Position numbers and translations under genes: made by a program
NCBI GenBank assembly: GCA_937923795.1
Contig: CALDWI010000025.1
Location: 1 to 61,269, forward strand
From: an uncultured Collinsella sp.
GTDB taxonomy: Bacteria; Actinomycetota; Coriobacteriia; Coriobacteriales; Coriobacteriaceae
Length of the DNA: 61,269 nt
Reading direction: 5' to 3'
The notes under the pieces: model-generated
The model's input: only the letters and a program-made list of their open reading frames with translations
Told to the model about the DNA's origin: nothing
Database searches by the model: none
Shown here: piece by piece, positions 52,219 to 60,986 of the stretch
How positions within the stretch are numbered: position 1 is the stretch's first letter
How the letters are laid out: each line of letters opens with the position of its first letter

Positions 52219-53760
52219 ATGACGAGTTTTGTAAGATGTAAACCTGCTTTTCTTGCTTTTGCCGGTTTATTTGCAGTTTATTCAGTATTTTGGTACTTAA
52301 ATAATCCTAGATTGCTTGTTCTGCTTACAATTGCGATTTCGTTAATTATAATTCTCGTACTCGGCAGCGTATTTGCTAGGGATAAGGATCGCCTTAAAAG
52401 TGAGTGGGTATTCTTGGTACTGCTCATATCATTTTTAATCATATTCTGCTTTATATTCCCTCCCTTCACCGCGCCCGATGAGGGCCATCATTATTTTTCG
52501 ACTTATTGGTTGGTTGATAGCCTTCCATTTAATGCCCATGTGACTAATGACGGTGCTTTTCTGGTGCGAGATATTGATTACGCGCTATACAATAGCCGCC
52601 AACCGGGCGATGCAATTAATTCAGCTTCATTTGATTCTGTTATTGATGGTTTTTCACTATTTGGAAATGGGCAGCTGGTTCCTTTCAGTGAATTTTCTTT
52701 TAGTGCCGGCGGCGAGAATATTACTGCAAAACTGGGCTCTATCATTGGCTTGCAGATAGGGTTGTTCTTTGGACTTGGAGCTTATCCCGCGTTCTATATG
52801 GGTCGAATTGGTTCGGCTCTCGTTTTTTGCTTCTGCGCTTTCCAGGCATTTCGAATCGCACCTAAAGGCAAATCGGTCATTGTATTCGTTTCATTGTTGC
52901 CCATGACGCTTCATTTGGCAGCTTCATATTCCTATGATTCTGGAATCATTGCTTATTCACTTCTGGTATTCGCATGTTTGATGCGCGGTTTTTTTGGCGA
53001 ACAGCGGTCGATAGGCAAAAGAGAAGTCTTTATATATTTAATCATTTCGGTTCTTTTGGCTCCGTGCAAGGTTATCTATTCAGGGTTGATTTTACTTGGA
53101 TTGTTCGTCCCTCTTTCTCAGTTCCTTGATGAGAAGACCGGGCGTTTTAGCAAGTTCTTGTTGATCTTTTGCGTTGTTGTTTCTGTATTGGCCTTACGTT
53201 TGGCGTCGATGAGCAGCTTGGTTTCTCAGCCTTCAGATTCCTCTCGGGGCCACGAAGCGGGGCAGTTATATTCGCTCGGCGATATTCTGCTGCATCCAAA
53301 GAATAGTTTCCTTGTTTTATGTAGAACTCTCGACTCCCTAGGTGATTTCTATTGGGAAACGACCTTGGGCTATTCTCTTGGATGGCTTCAAGAGAACTTG
53401 CGTTTCCCTGCATTCTATATGATTCCTTATTTGTTTTTTGGGTTTATTTGCTGCCTTGACTCTAGTGATGAGCCTTCGTTTCTTGCTGCTCCAGTATCCT
53501 TTCTTTTCATTTTTGCTTTCCTTTTGGCTGCACTCGGTTCCATTGCATCGATGTGGTTGGCATGGACTTTCAACTATGAAAATGTAATACAGGGTGTTCA
53601 GGGGCGCTATTTTCTTCCGGCTTTACCAGCTTTGTTGTTTGGACTAAGAACTCGATTATTTAGGTTCAACTCTTCTTCCATTTCTGTTGTTACTCTTGGC
53701 GTCTGTGCTATGAACTGCCTATATCTTATTCGCTTTATTAGCGTCGCCTCCTGTTTGTAG
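52219..53760 (+). CDS. DUF2142 membrane protein, GT-C-like
   Basis: A 513-aa integral membrane protein with about 11-12 hydrophobic segments. After the second segment comes FPPFTAPDEGHHYFSTY, the DUF2142 signature, whose Asp-Glu-x-x-His resembles the catalytic loop of GT-C glycosyltransferases that use lipid-linked sugars. It probably acts outside the membrane on the product of the DPM1-like enzyme at 50147 (inference). The ATG at 52219 has AAGGA eight bases upstream; the TTG at 52198 is less good. The 213-bp gap before it holds no gene. Confidence 0.87.
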   Translation: MTSFVRCKPAFLAFAGLFAVYSVFWYLNNPRLLVLLTIAISLIIILVLGSVFARDKDRLKSEWVFLVLLISFLIIFCFIFPPFTAPDEGHHYFSTYWLVDSLPFNAHVTNDGAFLVRDIDYALYNSRQPGDAINSASFDSVIDGFSLFGNGQLVPFSEFSFSAGGENITAKLGSIIGLQIGLFFGLGAYPAFYMGRIGSALVFCFCAFQAFRIAPKGKSVIVFVSLLPMTLHLAASYSYDSGIIAYSLLVFACLMRGFFGEQRSIGKREVFIYLIISVLLAPCKVIYSGLILLGLFVPLSQFLDEKTGRFSKFLLIFCVVVSVLALRLASMSSLVSQPSDSSRGHEAGQLYSLGDILLHPKNSFLVLCRTLDSLGDFYWETTLGYSLGWLQENLRFPAFYMIPYLFFGFICCLDSSDEPSFLAAPVSFLFIFAFLLAALGSIASMWLAWTFNYENVIQGVQGRYFLPALPALLFGLRTRLFRFNSSSISVVTLGVCAMNCLYLIRFISVASCL

Positions 53761-53871
53761 ATTCATCTCGCGTGCAGTTGCTTTGGTAATTTCTTTTAGT
53801 TGGGGGACTTCGTCTCGGGGTTGAGCAGGCCTGGTCTATCAAAGGCTAATTTGTTTTATGGGAAAAGTGTA

Positions 53872-55719
53872 ATGATGAGAAATTGTTATTTGAGTTTTAT
53901 CGGTGTGGTCTGCCTTGCATCAATTTGTTTCACGCCTCTTTTATGCCCCACGATTGCTTTTTCATTACCCGAAGATTGTGCGGTTCTAGGCGCTGATGAT
54001 TCTACAGATCAATCGGTACAGGGCCCAGTTGGGCCATCGGATGGTGATCGGTTACCTTCTGATTCGGTTAACTTCAAAGCGTCTATCGATTTGTCGACAT
54101 ATGAATACACTGGTGATGCGATTACTCCGAGTGTGTCGGTTTTTGCTGATAGCGGGTTAAATCTTACATGTGGGACCGATTATGAAGTCTTTTATGCGAA
54201 TAATGTTGCACCTGGCTGTGCTGATATAGCTGTAAATGGGCTAGGGGACTACGCTGGCGCTACCACCCGGTTGTCGTTCCAGATTGTTCGCTCTTCTGAT
54301 AACAAAATCGCCCTTCCTGGTTCTTGGGTCTGCGAAAACGGTAAATGGTGGTGGAGATATGAGGCCGGTGGTTGGCCGTCAAACTGTTTTCTGTCCATTA
54401 GAGGGGCGGAGTATTATTTTGATTCCGAAGGTTATGCAGCTACTGGCTGGAAATACTTGAACGATGGCTGGCATTTATTTTCTAACTCCTGTGCACATTT
54501 GAAGGGATGGGCTGCCACCGGTGGGCGCTGGTTCTACCTTGACGAGACATCGGGTTCAATGAAGACCGGCTGGGTTTTAATTGATGATAGCTGGTACTAT
54601 TTGGACAGTTCGGGCGCTATGCAGACCGGGTGGTTACTCCTTGGCAATACTTGGTACTGGCTTGAGCCTTCTGGATTAATGGCTACGGGCTTTAGGCTTG
54701 TTAACGGCTCTTTGTATCATTTTTCCGAATCCGGTTCTATGAGCTCCGGTTGGTTTATTAACGATGGGGCATGGTATTGCTCCAACGCATCGGGAGAGAT
54801 TCGTACCGGGTGGTTTTACAATGGTTCTAGCTGGTATTTGCTAGACCCCAATAATAATGGCGCCATGCTGGAAGGATTTCAAACTGTAAATGGCTCCATT
54901 TATTATTTGGATCCGGATAGTGGCGGCGCATTAGAGTGCAACGCCTGGGTCTTCTCGCAAGATGGAAACGCATATTATGCGTGCAGCAGTGGTGCAATTG
55001 CGTTAAAGGGTGTCAAGGACAGCGTGGGCGCAATTAAGCTCAACGACGCCGAAGGAAAGCCCATGGTAGGCTGGTATTGGTCCTCCGCTGCTCAGACGTG
55101 GTTTTACACGGATCCAGACGGGGTGCTACAGCGCGGTTGGCAATTAATTGGCGGGAAGTGGTATCACCTCGATAACGAATCTGGCGTTATGAATACAGGC
55201 TGGTTCCGCGATGATGACGGGCTATGGTATTACCTTATGTCGTCAGGTCAAATGGCAACTGGCTGGAACAGTATCGAGAATGGCGAGTATTTCTTTAATG
55301 CTGCCGGTGCTTGGGTAGAGCCCGAGCGTTCTGCCCGTACTTCCTTTCAGTCTCAAATTGTTAGTCGCTGCTACAACGTTCCTTCTCCTGGAGTGGGATT
55401 GTGCTCGGAGTGGGTTAGCGAGGTTTTTTATCCCGTGCTGGGGTCTTATCCCAACGGTGACGCATGCGACATGTTTTGGAATTGGTGTCACAGTCGAGAT
55501 ATATCGCAGCTTAAGGTTGGAATGATTGTTGCGGTCCCTACTCATACGCATACTAATGCGGGGGCTCGCTGGGGACACATTGCTATTTACGTCGGTAACG
55601 GTATGGTTATGGATAACATCGGTTACATTAGGACGACATCACTGGCCTGGTGGCTGAACTACTACCACACTACCGCTACGCCTCAGTGGGGCTGGGTTTT
55701 AAATACGCCATTAGAATAA
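53872..55719 (+). CDS. Choline-binding-type repeat protein with Ig-like and CHAP/NlpC-like domains
   Basis: About 615 aa. A signal peptide (LSFIGVVCLASICFTPLL) is followed by an Ig-like bacterial domain at about 70-140 (YEYTGDAITPSVSVFA, CGTDYEVFYANN), then wall-binding repeats from about 150 to 490. The last 120 residues have GVGLCSEWVSEVFYPVLG (candidate Cys), LKVGMIVAVPT and ARWGHIAIYVGNGMVMDN (candidate His), a papain-like CHAP/NlpC layout. The start is one of two adjacent ATG codons (53872/53875). The gene sits 111 nt after the DUF2142 gene and closes the glycan/wall-protein block. Confidence 0.87.
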   Translation: MMRNCYLSFIGVVCLASICFTPLLCPTIAFSLPEDCAVLGADDSTDQSVQGPVGPSDGDRLPSDSVNFKASIDLSTYEYTGDAITPSVSVFADSGLNLTCGTDYEVFYANNVAPGCADIAVNGLGDYAGATTRLSFQIVRSSDNKIALPGSWVCENGKWWWRYEAGGWPSNCFLSIRGAEYYFDSEGYAATGWKYLNDGWHLFSNSCAHLKGWAATGGRWFYLDETSGSMKTGWVLIDDSWYYLDSSGAMQTGWLLLGNTWYWLEPSGLMATGFRLVNGSLYHFSESGSMSSGWFINDGAWYCSNASGEIRTGWFYNGSSWYLLDPNNNGAMLEGFQTVNGSIYYLDPDSGGALECNAWVFSQDGNAYYACSSGAIALKGVKDSVGAIKLNDAEGKPMVGWYWSSAAQTWFYTDPDGVLQRGWQLIGGKWYHLDNESGVMNTGWFRDDDGLWYYLMSSGQMATGWNSIENGEYFFNAAGAWVEPERSARTSFQSQIVSRCYNVPSPGVGLCSEWVSEVFYPVLGSYPNGDACDMFWNWCHSRDISQLKVGMIVAVPTHTHTNAGARWGHIAIYVGNGMVMDNIGYIRTTSLAWWLNYYHTTATPQWGWVLNTPLE

Positions 55720-55773
55720 GATGCTCTCTGACTGTCGAGTGGAGGACAACTTATCACAATTGGGGAACCCACA

Positions 55774-55809
55774 ATAGGGGAATCGAGGGTTAATCCTCGA
55801 TTCCCCTAT
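55774..55809. terminator. Perfect 15-bp hairpin between convergent genes
   Basis: ATAGGGGAATCGAGG (55774-55788) and CCTCGATTCCCCTAT (55795-55809) flank GTTAAT. It has no T-run on either side but sits between the stops at 55719 (+) and 55867 (-), so a two-way terminator is likely. Confidence 0.65.
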
Positions 55810-55866
55810 CTAGCTTAGACACACGCTAATTTGCCGTGATTGAATAAGGGAAGAAACGCCAACTTT

Positions 55867-58293
55867 TTATAAATGATAATAACGATTCGCAGGTTCCCCA
55901 ACGGTAAAGTTTGGATTCATATAGGGATCGCCTTCGACGTAATGCTTAGCCCAGCGATAATTCATGTATGCGACCTCTTTGTGGAAGCGAATCTGCTTCT
56001 CCGTATTGTTTTCAACGCCTCTAGAAATCGACTCGTAGTGATAGAGCTCGACTTCGGGTGTGTATACGATCAGGTCGTTGATCTCGCGTAGCTTTAAACA
56101 AAAGTCAACGTCATTAAATGCAACTTGAAGCTCTTCCGTGAAACCTCCGACTTTCTCATATTCGCTACGCTTGGTCATTATGCAAGCTGCAGTGACGGCG
56201 CTGAAGTCTTGTTGTGCATCGTTGAGTGCAAAGTAGCCCCAGTTATCCTTTGGCATGCTTTGGCAAAGATGCCCCGCCACGCCACCAGTGACGCATAAGC
56301 CCGCATGCTGAATGGTGTTGTCGGGATAGTAGAGTTTTGCACCAACTGCGCCTACATCCTCACGTGCGCAGATGCCAAGCATGGTTTCTATCCAATTGGG
56401 CGTAATTACCTCTGTATCGTTATTCAACAGTAAGAGATAGTTTCCTTTGGCGTGAGCCACGCCAAAGTTCATGAGCTTGGAGAAATTGAATTCGTGTTCC
56501 CAAGTTACAAGATGAACGATGTCAGGATATTTTGCTTGCAACTTATCGTAATAATCGAACGTCGCCTTTTCTGTGCTGTTGTTTTCGATTATGACAAGCT
56601 CGTAATTGTCGTACGTTGATTTTTCAACAATTGACGTAATGCAGTTGTCCAGAATGTCGGCGTGGTCTTTAGTCGGAATGATAATCGACACGAGTGGATG
56701 CGAATCTGGCACAGCGTAGGTTACTTTATATGTAAAGGGACGACGCGCTTGTTCGACCTTCGCATTGAGCCCAAGCCTGTCCAAATGACTCTGGACCGCT
56801 TTGATACCTGCGATAGTGGCATACGGCTTGCTATCGGCATTTGCTGCGGTGGAGGTCTCGCTTAGGCGCCAGTGATATAGAACCTTTGCAACATGATGAA
56901 CTTTCCTTGCCTTTTCCACGGCGCGGAGAGTCAGATTATGATCCTGTGCTCCATCGAACTCTTTCGTGTTCGGTTCTAGAGTGTCAAGCAGAGACTTACG
57001 GATGGTAAGCATATGGCAGATATAGTTATTGTTTCTGAGCAGATCGATATTGAAATTCGGCTTAAAGAACGGCTGCGCTAGCTTTCCATCGGGCATGAGT
57101 TTATCTTCATCACAATAGAGAAGATCGACGTCATCATCGTTTTCAATTGCCTCGGCATATGAGAACAACAAGTCCGGTTCAAGAATATCGTCATGGTCAA
57201 AGAAGCTAACGAAATCACCCGAAGCGATGGCAACGCCGGCGTTTGTGTTTTCGGAAATGCCCTTATTCTCGGTAAGGTTAATTGATTTAATTCTGTTGTC
57301 GTGGGCCTTCTCCTGCTCAACGCGAGCCTTTAGTTCCTGATTGTCAGGACTCGCATTAACTAGGATGAGCTCCCAGTTTGCATAAGACTGGGTTTTTACG
57401 GATTCGGCCATATCGTTAAAGAACGAAATGGGCGTGTTGTAAAGAGGGACAATAACGCTGAACTTCGGAGCGCTGTTGAAGACGATTTTTCTCTGTTTCT
57501 CCAGAGCGCCGATGGTTGCCTTATGTTCCGTGAACCATTCGGGGTATTCAGGATCAAACTGCGCATGGGTAAAGAGAAAGTTGGTCTCCTCAAGAAGCAA
57601 GCCTAATTTATCGGGCGTTAAGCAGTCGAATGCACTGAATGATGGGTGATTTTGATCGTCAATAACAAAATAGTAACGATCGAACGCTTTTGGCATACGA
57701 ACCGAGAGCTGCGTTTCAAGTTGCTTTTTCTCAGATGTAAATCCAACGCTTGTTACATTTGAACCGAAATTGACGATGCTCAAATCAACTTCATTGAGGG
57801 CTCGATCGAAACAACGAAGTTTGATTTGCGAGTCGCTACGATAAGGAGTTCTCACCGTGCACCTAAGGATATAGTCGCTTGAATCTTCGATGCACTGCCA
57901 GAAATCAATCGTTGCCATGTCAAACTCTGAAACGTCATCGTAGTTTCGGAGTTTGCTGCACATGTCAGGTTTAATTTTGTAGTTAAGGCGCGACTCCCAT
58001 TTGATGTTCTTGCAATTTAGCGAAAGGGAGTCGCTGCTCAGGGTGCGACCGTCTTGGCCGATTTCGCTAAACTCAATTTTGATGGTGCGAGCATCGGGAT
58101 CGGGGACTACAAGGACGTATGAGTTCGAGTCACAACTATTGTCCCGGAATTTTAGGAGGGATAAAGGTGAGCGGCGGTTATCGTCTGTAGCCGCCTGGGC
58201 TGTTACGCTGGAGCCTTTATGGATGCCTTCAATCTTAAGCTGCTGGTAGATTTTCCAGTTTCCTCTGCATACTCCGGTTGTTTCGACTCGCAT
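55867..58293 (-). CDS. Large glycosyltransferase with two tandem GT2 domains (paralogue of 22118)
   Basis: About 808 aa with the same order as the gene at 22118: a beta-rich N-terminal region, a first GT-A domain (KFSVIVPLYNTPISFFNDMA, then SFFDHDDILEPDLL), and a second (LVSIIIPTKDHADILDNCIT, then LLLNNDTEVITPNW and FNDVDFCLKLREIND). The ATG at 58293 is chosen over 58338 because its N-terminus (MRVETTGVCRGNWKIY) aligns with the paralogue (MSIKRLALCRSQGRLF) and AAAGG lies five bases before it. AT-rich codons contrast with the GC-rich paralogue, suggesting separate origins rather than a recent copy. Confidence 0.9.
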   Translation of the reverse strand: MRVETTGVCRGNWKIYQQLKIEGIHKGSSVTAQAATDDNRRSPLSLLKFRDNSCDSNSYVLVVPDPDARTIKIEFSEIGQDGRTLSSDSLSLNCKNIKWESRLNYKIKPDMCSKLRNYDDVSEFDMATIDFWQCIEDSSDYILRCTVRTPYRSDSQIKLRCFDRALNEVDLSIVNFGSNVTSVGFTSEKKQLETQLSVRMPKAFDRYYFVIDDQNHPSFSAFDCLTPDKLGLLLEETNFLFTHAQFDPEYPEWFTEHKATIGALEKQRKIVFNSAPKFSVIVPLYNTPISFFNDMAESVKTQSYANWELILVNASPDNQELKARVEQEKAHDNRIKSINLTENKGISENTNAGVAIASGDFVSFFDHDDILEPDLLFSYAEAIENDDDVDLLYCDEDKLMPDGKLAQPFFKPNFNIDLLRNNNYICHMLTIRKSLLDTLEPNTKEFDGAQDHNLTLRAVEKARKVHHVAKVLYHWRLSETSTAANADSKPYATIAGIKAVQSHLDRLGLNAKVEQARRPFTYKVTYAVPDSHPLVSIIIPTKDHADILDNCITSIVEKSTYDNYELVIIENNSTEKATFDYYDKLQAKYPDIVHLVTWEHEFNFSKLMNFGVAHAKGNYLLLLNNDTEVITPNWIETMLGICAREDVGAVGAKLYYPDNTIQHAGLCVTGGVAGHLCQSMPKDNWGYFALNDAQQDFSAVTAACIMTKRSEYEKVGGFTEELQVAFNDVDFCLKLREINDLIVYTPEVELYHYESISRGVENNTEKQIRFHKEVAYMNYRWAKHYVEGDPYMNPNFTVGEPANRYYHL

Positions 58294-58494
58294 TGTTTGC
58301 CTTTCGTTTGTTGGACACTGCTCATTGTACTTTTTCATTTGTTGCCTCGCTAGAAATGCAGAAAGAGTTGCGTGTTTCTGCTGTCCGATTTAAATAAGAA
58401 GACGGGGAGGTTGCTGCCGGTGCGTATAATTTAATTAACTATGCATCTGAAATTAGCGGCTTTTGCTCAACGATTGTCAATCGAGAGGATTTTT

Positions 58495-59394
58495 ATGAAA
58501 GGCATCATCCTCGCCGGCGGGTCCGGCACGCGTCTGTACCCGCTCACGCTCGTCACCAGCAAGCAGCTGCTGCCGGTCTACGACAAGCCCATGATCTACT
58601 ACCCGCTTAGCACCCTCATGCTGGCGGGCATCCGGGATATCCTGGTCATCTCCACCCCGACCGACCTGCCCAACTTCGAGCGCCTGCTTGGGGACGGCTC
58701 GCGCTACGGCGTGAACCTCTCCTACGCCGAGCAGTCGAGCCCCGACGGCCTGGCGCAGGCCTTCACCATCGGCGAGGAGTTCATCGCCGGCGAGCCGTGC
58801 GCCCTGGTGCTCGGCGACAACATCTTCTACGGCAACGGCCTGTCGCGCCACCTGACGCGCGCCGTCCAGAACGCCGAGTCGGGCAGGGCCACTGTCTTCG
58901 GCTACCACGTGGACGACCCCGAGCGCTTCGGCGTCGTGGAGTTCGACGGGGAGGGGAGGGCCGTCTCCATCGAGGAGAAGCCAGCCGAGCCCAAGAGCTC
59001 CTACGCCGTCACCGGCCTGTACTTCTACCCGGGCGACGTCGCCGCCAAGGCGCATGAGGTTAAGCCGTCGGCCCGCGGCGAGCTGGAGATCACCACACTC
59101 AACCAGATGTACCTGGAGGAGGGGACGCTGTCCGTCGTCACCCTGGGCCGCGGCTACGCGTGGCTGGACACCGGCACCATGGAGAGCCTGCACGAGGCGG
59201 CGGAGTTCGTCCGCGCTGTGGAGCACTCCCAGGACCTGCCGGTCTCGGTCCCCGAGGAGATCGCTTGGGAGAACGGCTGGATCACCACCGCCGAGCTGGA
59301 GGAGGCCGCGAAGGCCTACGGCAAGTCGGTCTACGGCCGGCACCTGAAGAAGGTCGCCGCCGGCGAGATCGTCAACAGCCCGCGCGAGTACTAG
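58495..59394 (+). CDS. rfbA: RfbA, glucose-1-phosphate thymidylyltransferase
   Basis: A 299-aa enzyme making dTDP-glucose from glucose-1-phosphate and dTTP, the first step to dTDP-rhamnose. Signatures are MKGIILAGGSGTRLYPLT at the start, SKQLLPVYDKPMIYYPLS, LVLGDNIFYG and AWLDTGTMESL. The ATG at 58495 follows GAGAGGA. The gene is very GC-rich with strong codon bias, unlike the genes on both sides. It is followed by a terminator and, after an inserted two-gene module, by rfbB. Confidence 0.97.
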   Translation: MKGIILAGGSGTRLYPLTLVTSKQLLPVYDKPMIYYPLSTLMLAGIRDILVISTPTDLPNFERLLGDGSRYGVNLSYAEQSSPDGLAQAFTIGEEFIAGEPCALVLGDNIFYGNGLSRHLTRAVQNAESGRATVFGYHVDDPERFGVVEFDGEGRAVSIEEKPAEPKSSYAVTGLYFYPGDVAAKAHEVKPSARGELEITTLNQMYLEEGTLSVVTLGRGYAWLDTGTMESLHEAAEFVRAVEHSQDLPVSVPEEIAWENGWITTAELEEAAKAYGKSVYGRHLKKVAAGEIVNSPREY

Positions 59395-59413
59395 CGCCAG
59401 CTTGTTTTCTTTT

Positions 59414-59444
59414 AGGGGTCACCGTTTATCTGGTGGCCCCTTTC
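59414..59444 (+). terminator. Intrinsic terminator after rfbA
   Basis: AGGGGTCACC (59414-59423) pairs with GGTGGCCCCT (59432-59441, one T-G pair) around an 8-nt loop, followed by TTTC. Confidence 0.8.
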
Positions 59445-59489
59445 GTTATGATTACGTTGACCATAAAGACAATATGATTGGGAGTGGAT

Positions 59490-59927
59490 GTGTTAAGCGT
59501 CTACTTTGGCGATATGCCAGAAGCGATTTACAACACAGCGACATATTTCAAAAACTCTTACCGGTCTACTTGGATTACGGATCCCTATGCAGTCTCGATA
59601 ATTAAAGATGTCGATCGATCGGTTGTTGTCTCCGAAAACGTCATCGAAAGCCCTGTGCTTGGATCCATCTCCCCACTCCAGCTTTCTGGTGGCGTGAAAA
59701 CGCTGCTGCTTATGAGATTTGATCGTAAGCATATTTTTAACGCTTCTACCTGTGGTGACAACTGTGCCAAGTGGATTCTCGACATGGCGAAAGACCGCAA
59801 GCTCGTTGTGAATCTCTATCATGTGATGGACTTTGGTCGCGAGGATTTTAAAATTAAAGTCGTGAATAGCGGCCGAATCGTTCACAACATGGCCGATTTG
59901 ATTCACGAGTCGATTCTGTATCTGTAG
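59490..59927 (+). CDS. DUF4869 family protein
   Basis: About 145 aa, no signal or membrane segment. The sequence LSVYFGDMPEAIYNTATYFK, then SPVLGSISPLQLSGGVKTLL and FNASTCGDNCAKWIL fits DUF4869, a family of unknown function found in gut bacteria. The CGDNC pair could bind metal or be redox-active. The GTG at 59490 has GGGAG five bases upstream and gives the usual family start; the TTG at 59478 is the alternative. It is paired with the P-loop gene 9 nt downstream. Confidence 0.75.
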   Translation: MLSVYFGDMPEAIYNTATYFKNSYRSTWITDPYAVSIIKDVDRSVVVSENVIESPVLGSISPLQLSGGVKTLLLMRFDRKHIFNASTCGDNCAKWILDMAKDRKLVVNLYHVMDFGREDFKIKVVNSGRIVHNMADLIHESILYL

Positions 59928-59936
59928 GTGCTGCTT

Positions 59937-60911
59937 ATGAACGGTTCGCATCTCGTTAAGATTTCCCGCCGCAGGGGAACCAAGTACACATTTACCATTA
60001 AACGGAACATTACTATTGTGCGTGGGGATAGTGGCACGGGTAAGACGACACTGTTTGACATGGTCGCAGACTACATGCGAACGGGCGAGCAGTCGGGTGT
60101 TTCCTTGCAATGCGATTGTCCCTGTGTCGCCCTGACCGATTATGATTGGCGAAACCAGCTTTCGTCCGTTCATGACTCGATTGTATTTGTCGATGAGGGC
60201 TTAAAAGAGATCCATTCTGATGAGTTTGCCCATCATGTGCTGTATTCCTCGAATTATTTCGTGCTGATCTCAAGGGCTGATTTCCCCAATCTTCCGTATA
60301 GCGTGGATGAGATTTACAAGATTAAGACGAGCGGAAAATACCATTCTTTCGTCCCTGTTTATCAAGATCGCGGGAATCATCGTTATGCTATTTCCCGGTC
60401 GGCGCCAAAACAGGACTTTTCTATCCTTCTATGCGAGGACAGTAAGTCTGGTTTCCAGTTCTTTAAACGGCATTTTGCTGACAGTGAGCTTACCTGTACT
60501 TCGGCCATGACGAACAGCGCGATTTTGGGCTGGTTGGATCAGCATCTCGACGATCGCGTGTTTGTTGTCGCGGACGGGGCGGCATTTGGGTGCTATGCGG
60601 ACCGCGTCCTTAAGCTGCAAGACATTCACCGCGATACTGTTACGGTTTGTCTTCCCGAGTCGTTCGAATGGCTTCTGCTGAGCTCCGGCGTAATTTCAGG
60701 GCTAGATGTTAAGACGGTTTTGGAAACCCCAGAAGCCTTTGTAAACAGTGAGAAGTTTAAAAGCTGGGAGGATTTCTTCTATAAGTACTTACGTGAAATA
60801 ACTGGGGATTCGGTTTTTCACTACGACAAAGACTGCATTTCGGAGGCGTTTTGTACAGGAGGTAATTCTGCGAAGGTTATGGCTCTTATCGCATGCCGAA
60901 ATGTCCGATAG
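59937..60911 (+). CDS. P-loop ATPase partner of the DUF4869 protein
   Basis: A 324-aa protein. The Walker A motif VRGDSGTGKTTLFDMV lies near residue 30, after a short beta segment (GTKYTFTIKRNITI). A Walker-B-like strand SIVFVDEGLKEI follows at about 85, with a sensor-like VLISRADFP. The C-terminal two thirds are unrecognised (ILLCEDSKSGFQFFKRHF, VFVVADGAAFGCYAD). ILLCEDSKSG and VVADGAAFG suggest a second alpha/beta domain, perhaps Toprim- or phosphoesterase-like, as in OLD-type proteins; this is a guess. The ATG at 59937 is seven bases after AGGTG. Confidence 0.65.
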   Translation: MNGSHLVKISRRRGTKYTFTIKRNITIVRGDSGTGKTTLFDMVADYMRTGEQSGVSLQCDCPCVALTDYDWRNQLSSVHDSIVFVDEGLKEIHSDEFAHHVLYSSNYFVLISRADFPNLPYSVDEIYKIKTSGKYHSFVPVYQDRGNHRYAISRSAPKQDFSILLCEDSKSGFQFFKRHFADSELTCTSAMTNSAILGWLDQHLDDRVFVVADGAAFGCYADRVLKLQDIHRDTVTVCLPESFEWLLLSSGVISGLDVKTVLETPEAFVNSEKFKSWEDFFYKYLREITGDSVFHYDKDCISEAFCTGGNSAKVMALIACRNVR

Positions 60912-60986
60912 TTTTGTTGAATAGCGTCGCGGCGTCACTTCCTGCGGCATACTAAAGAAGCTGTACATGCTTCAGATTGGATTTTC

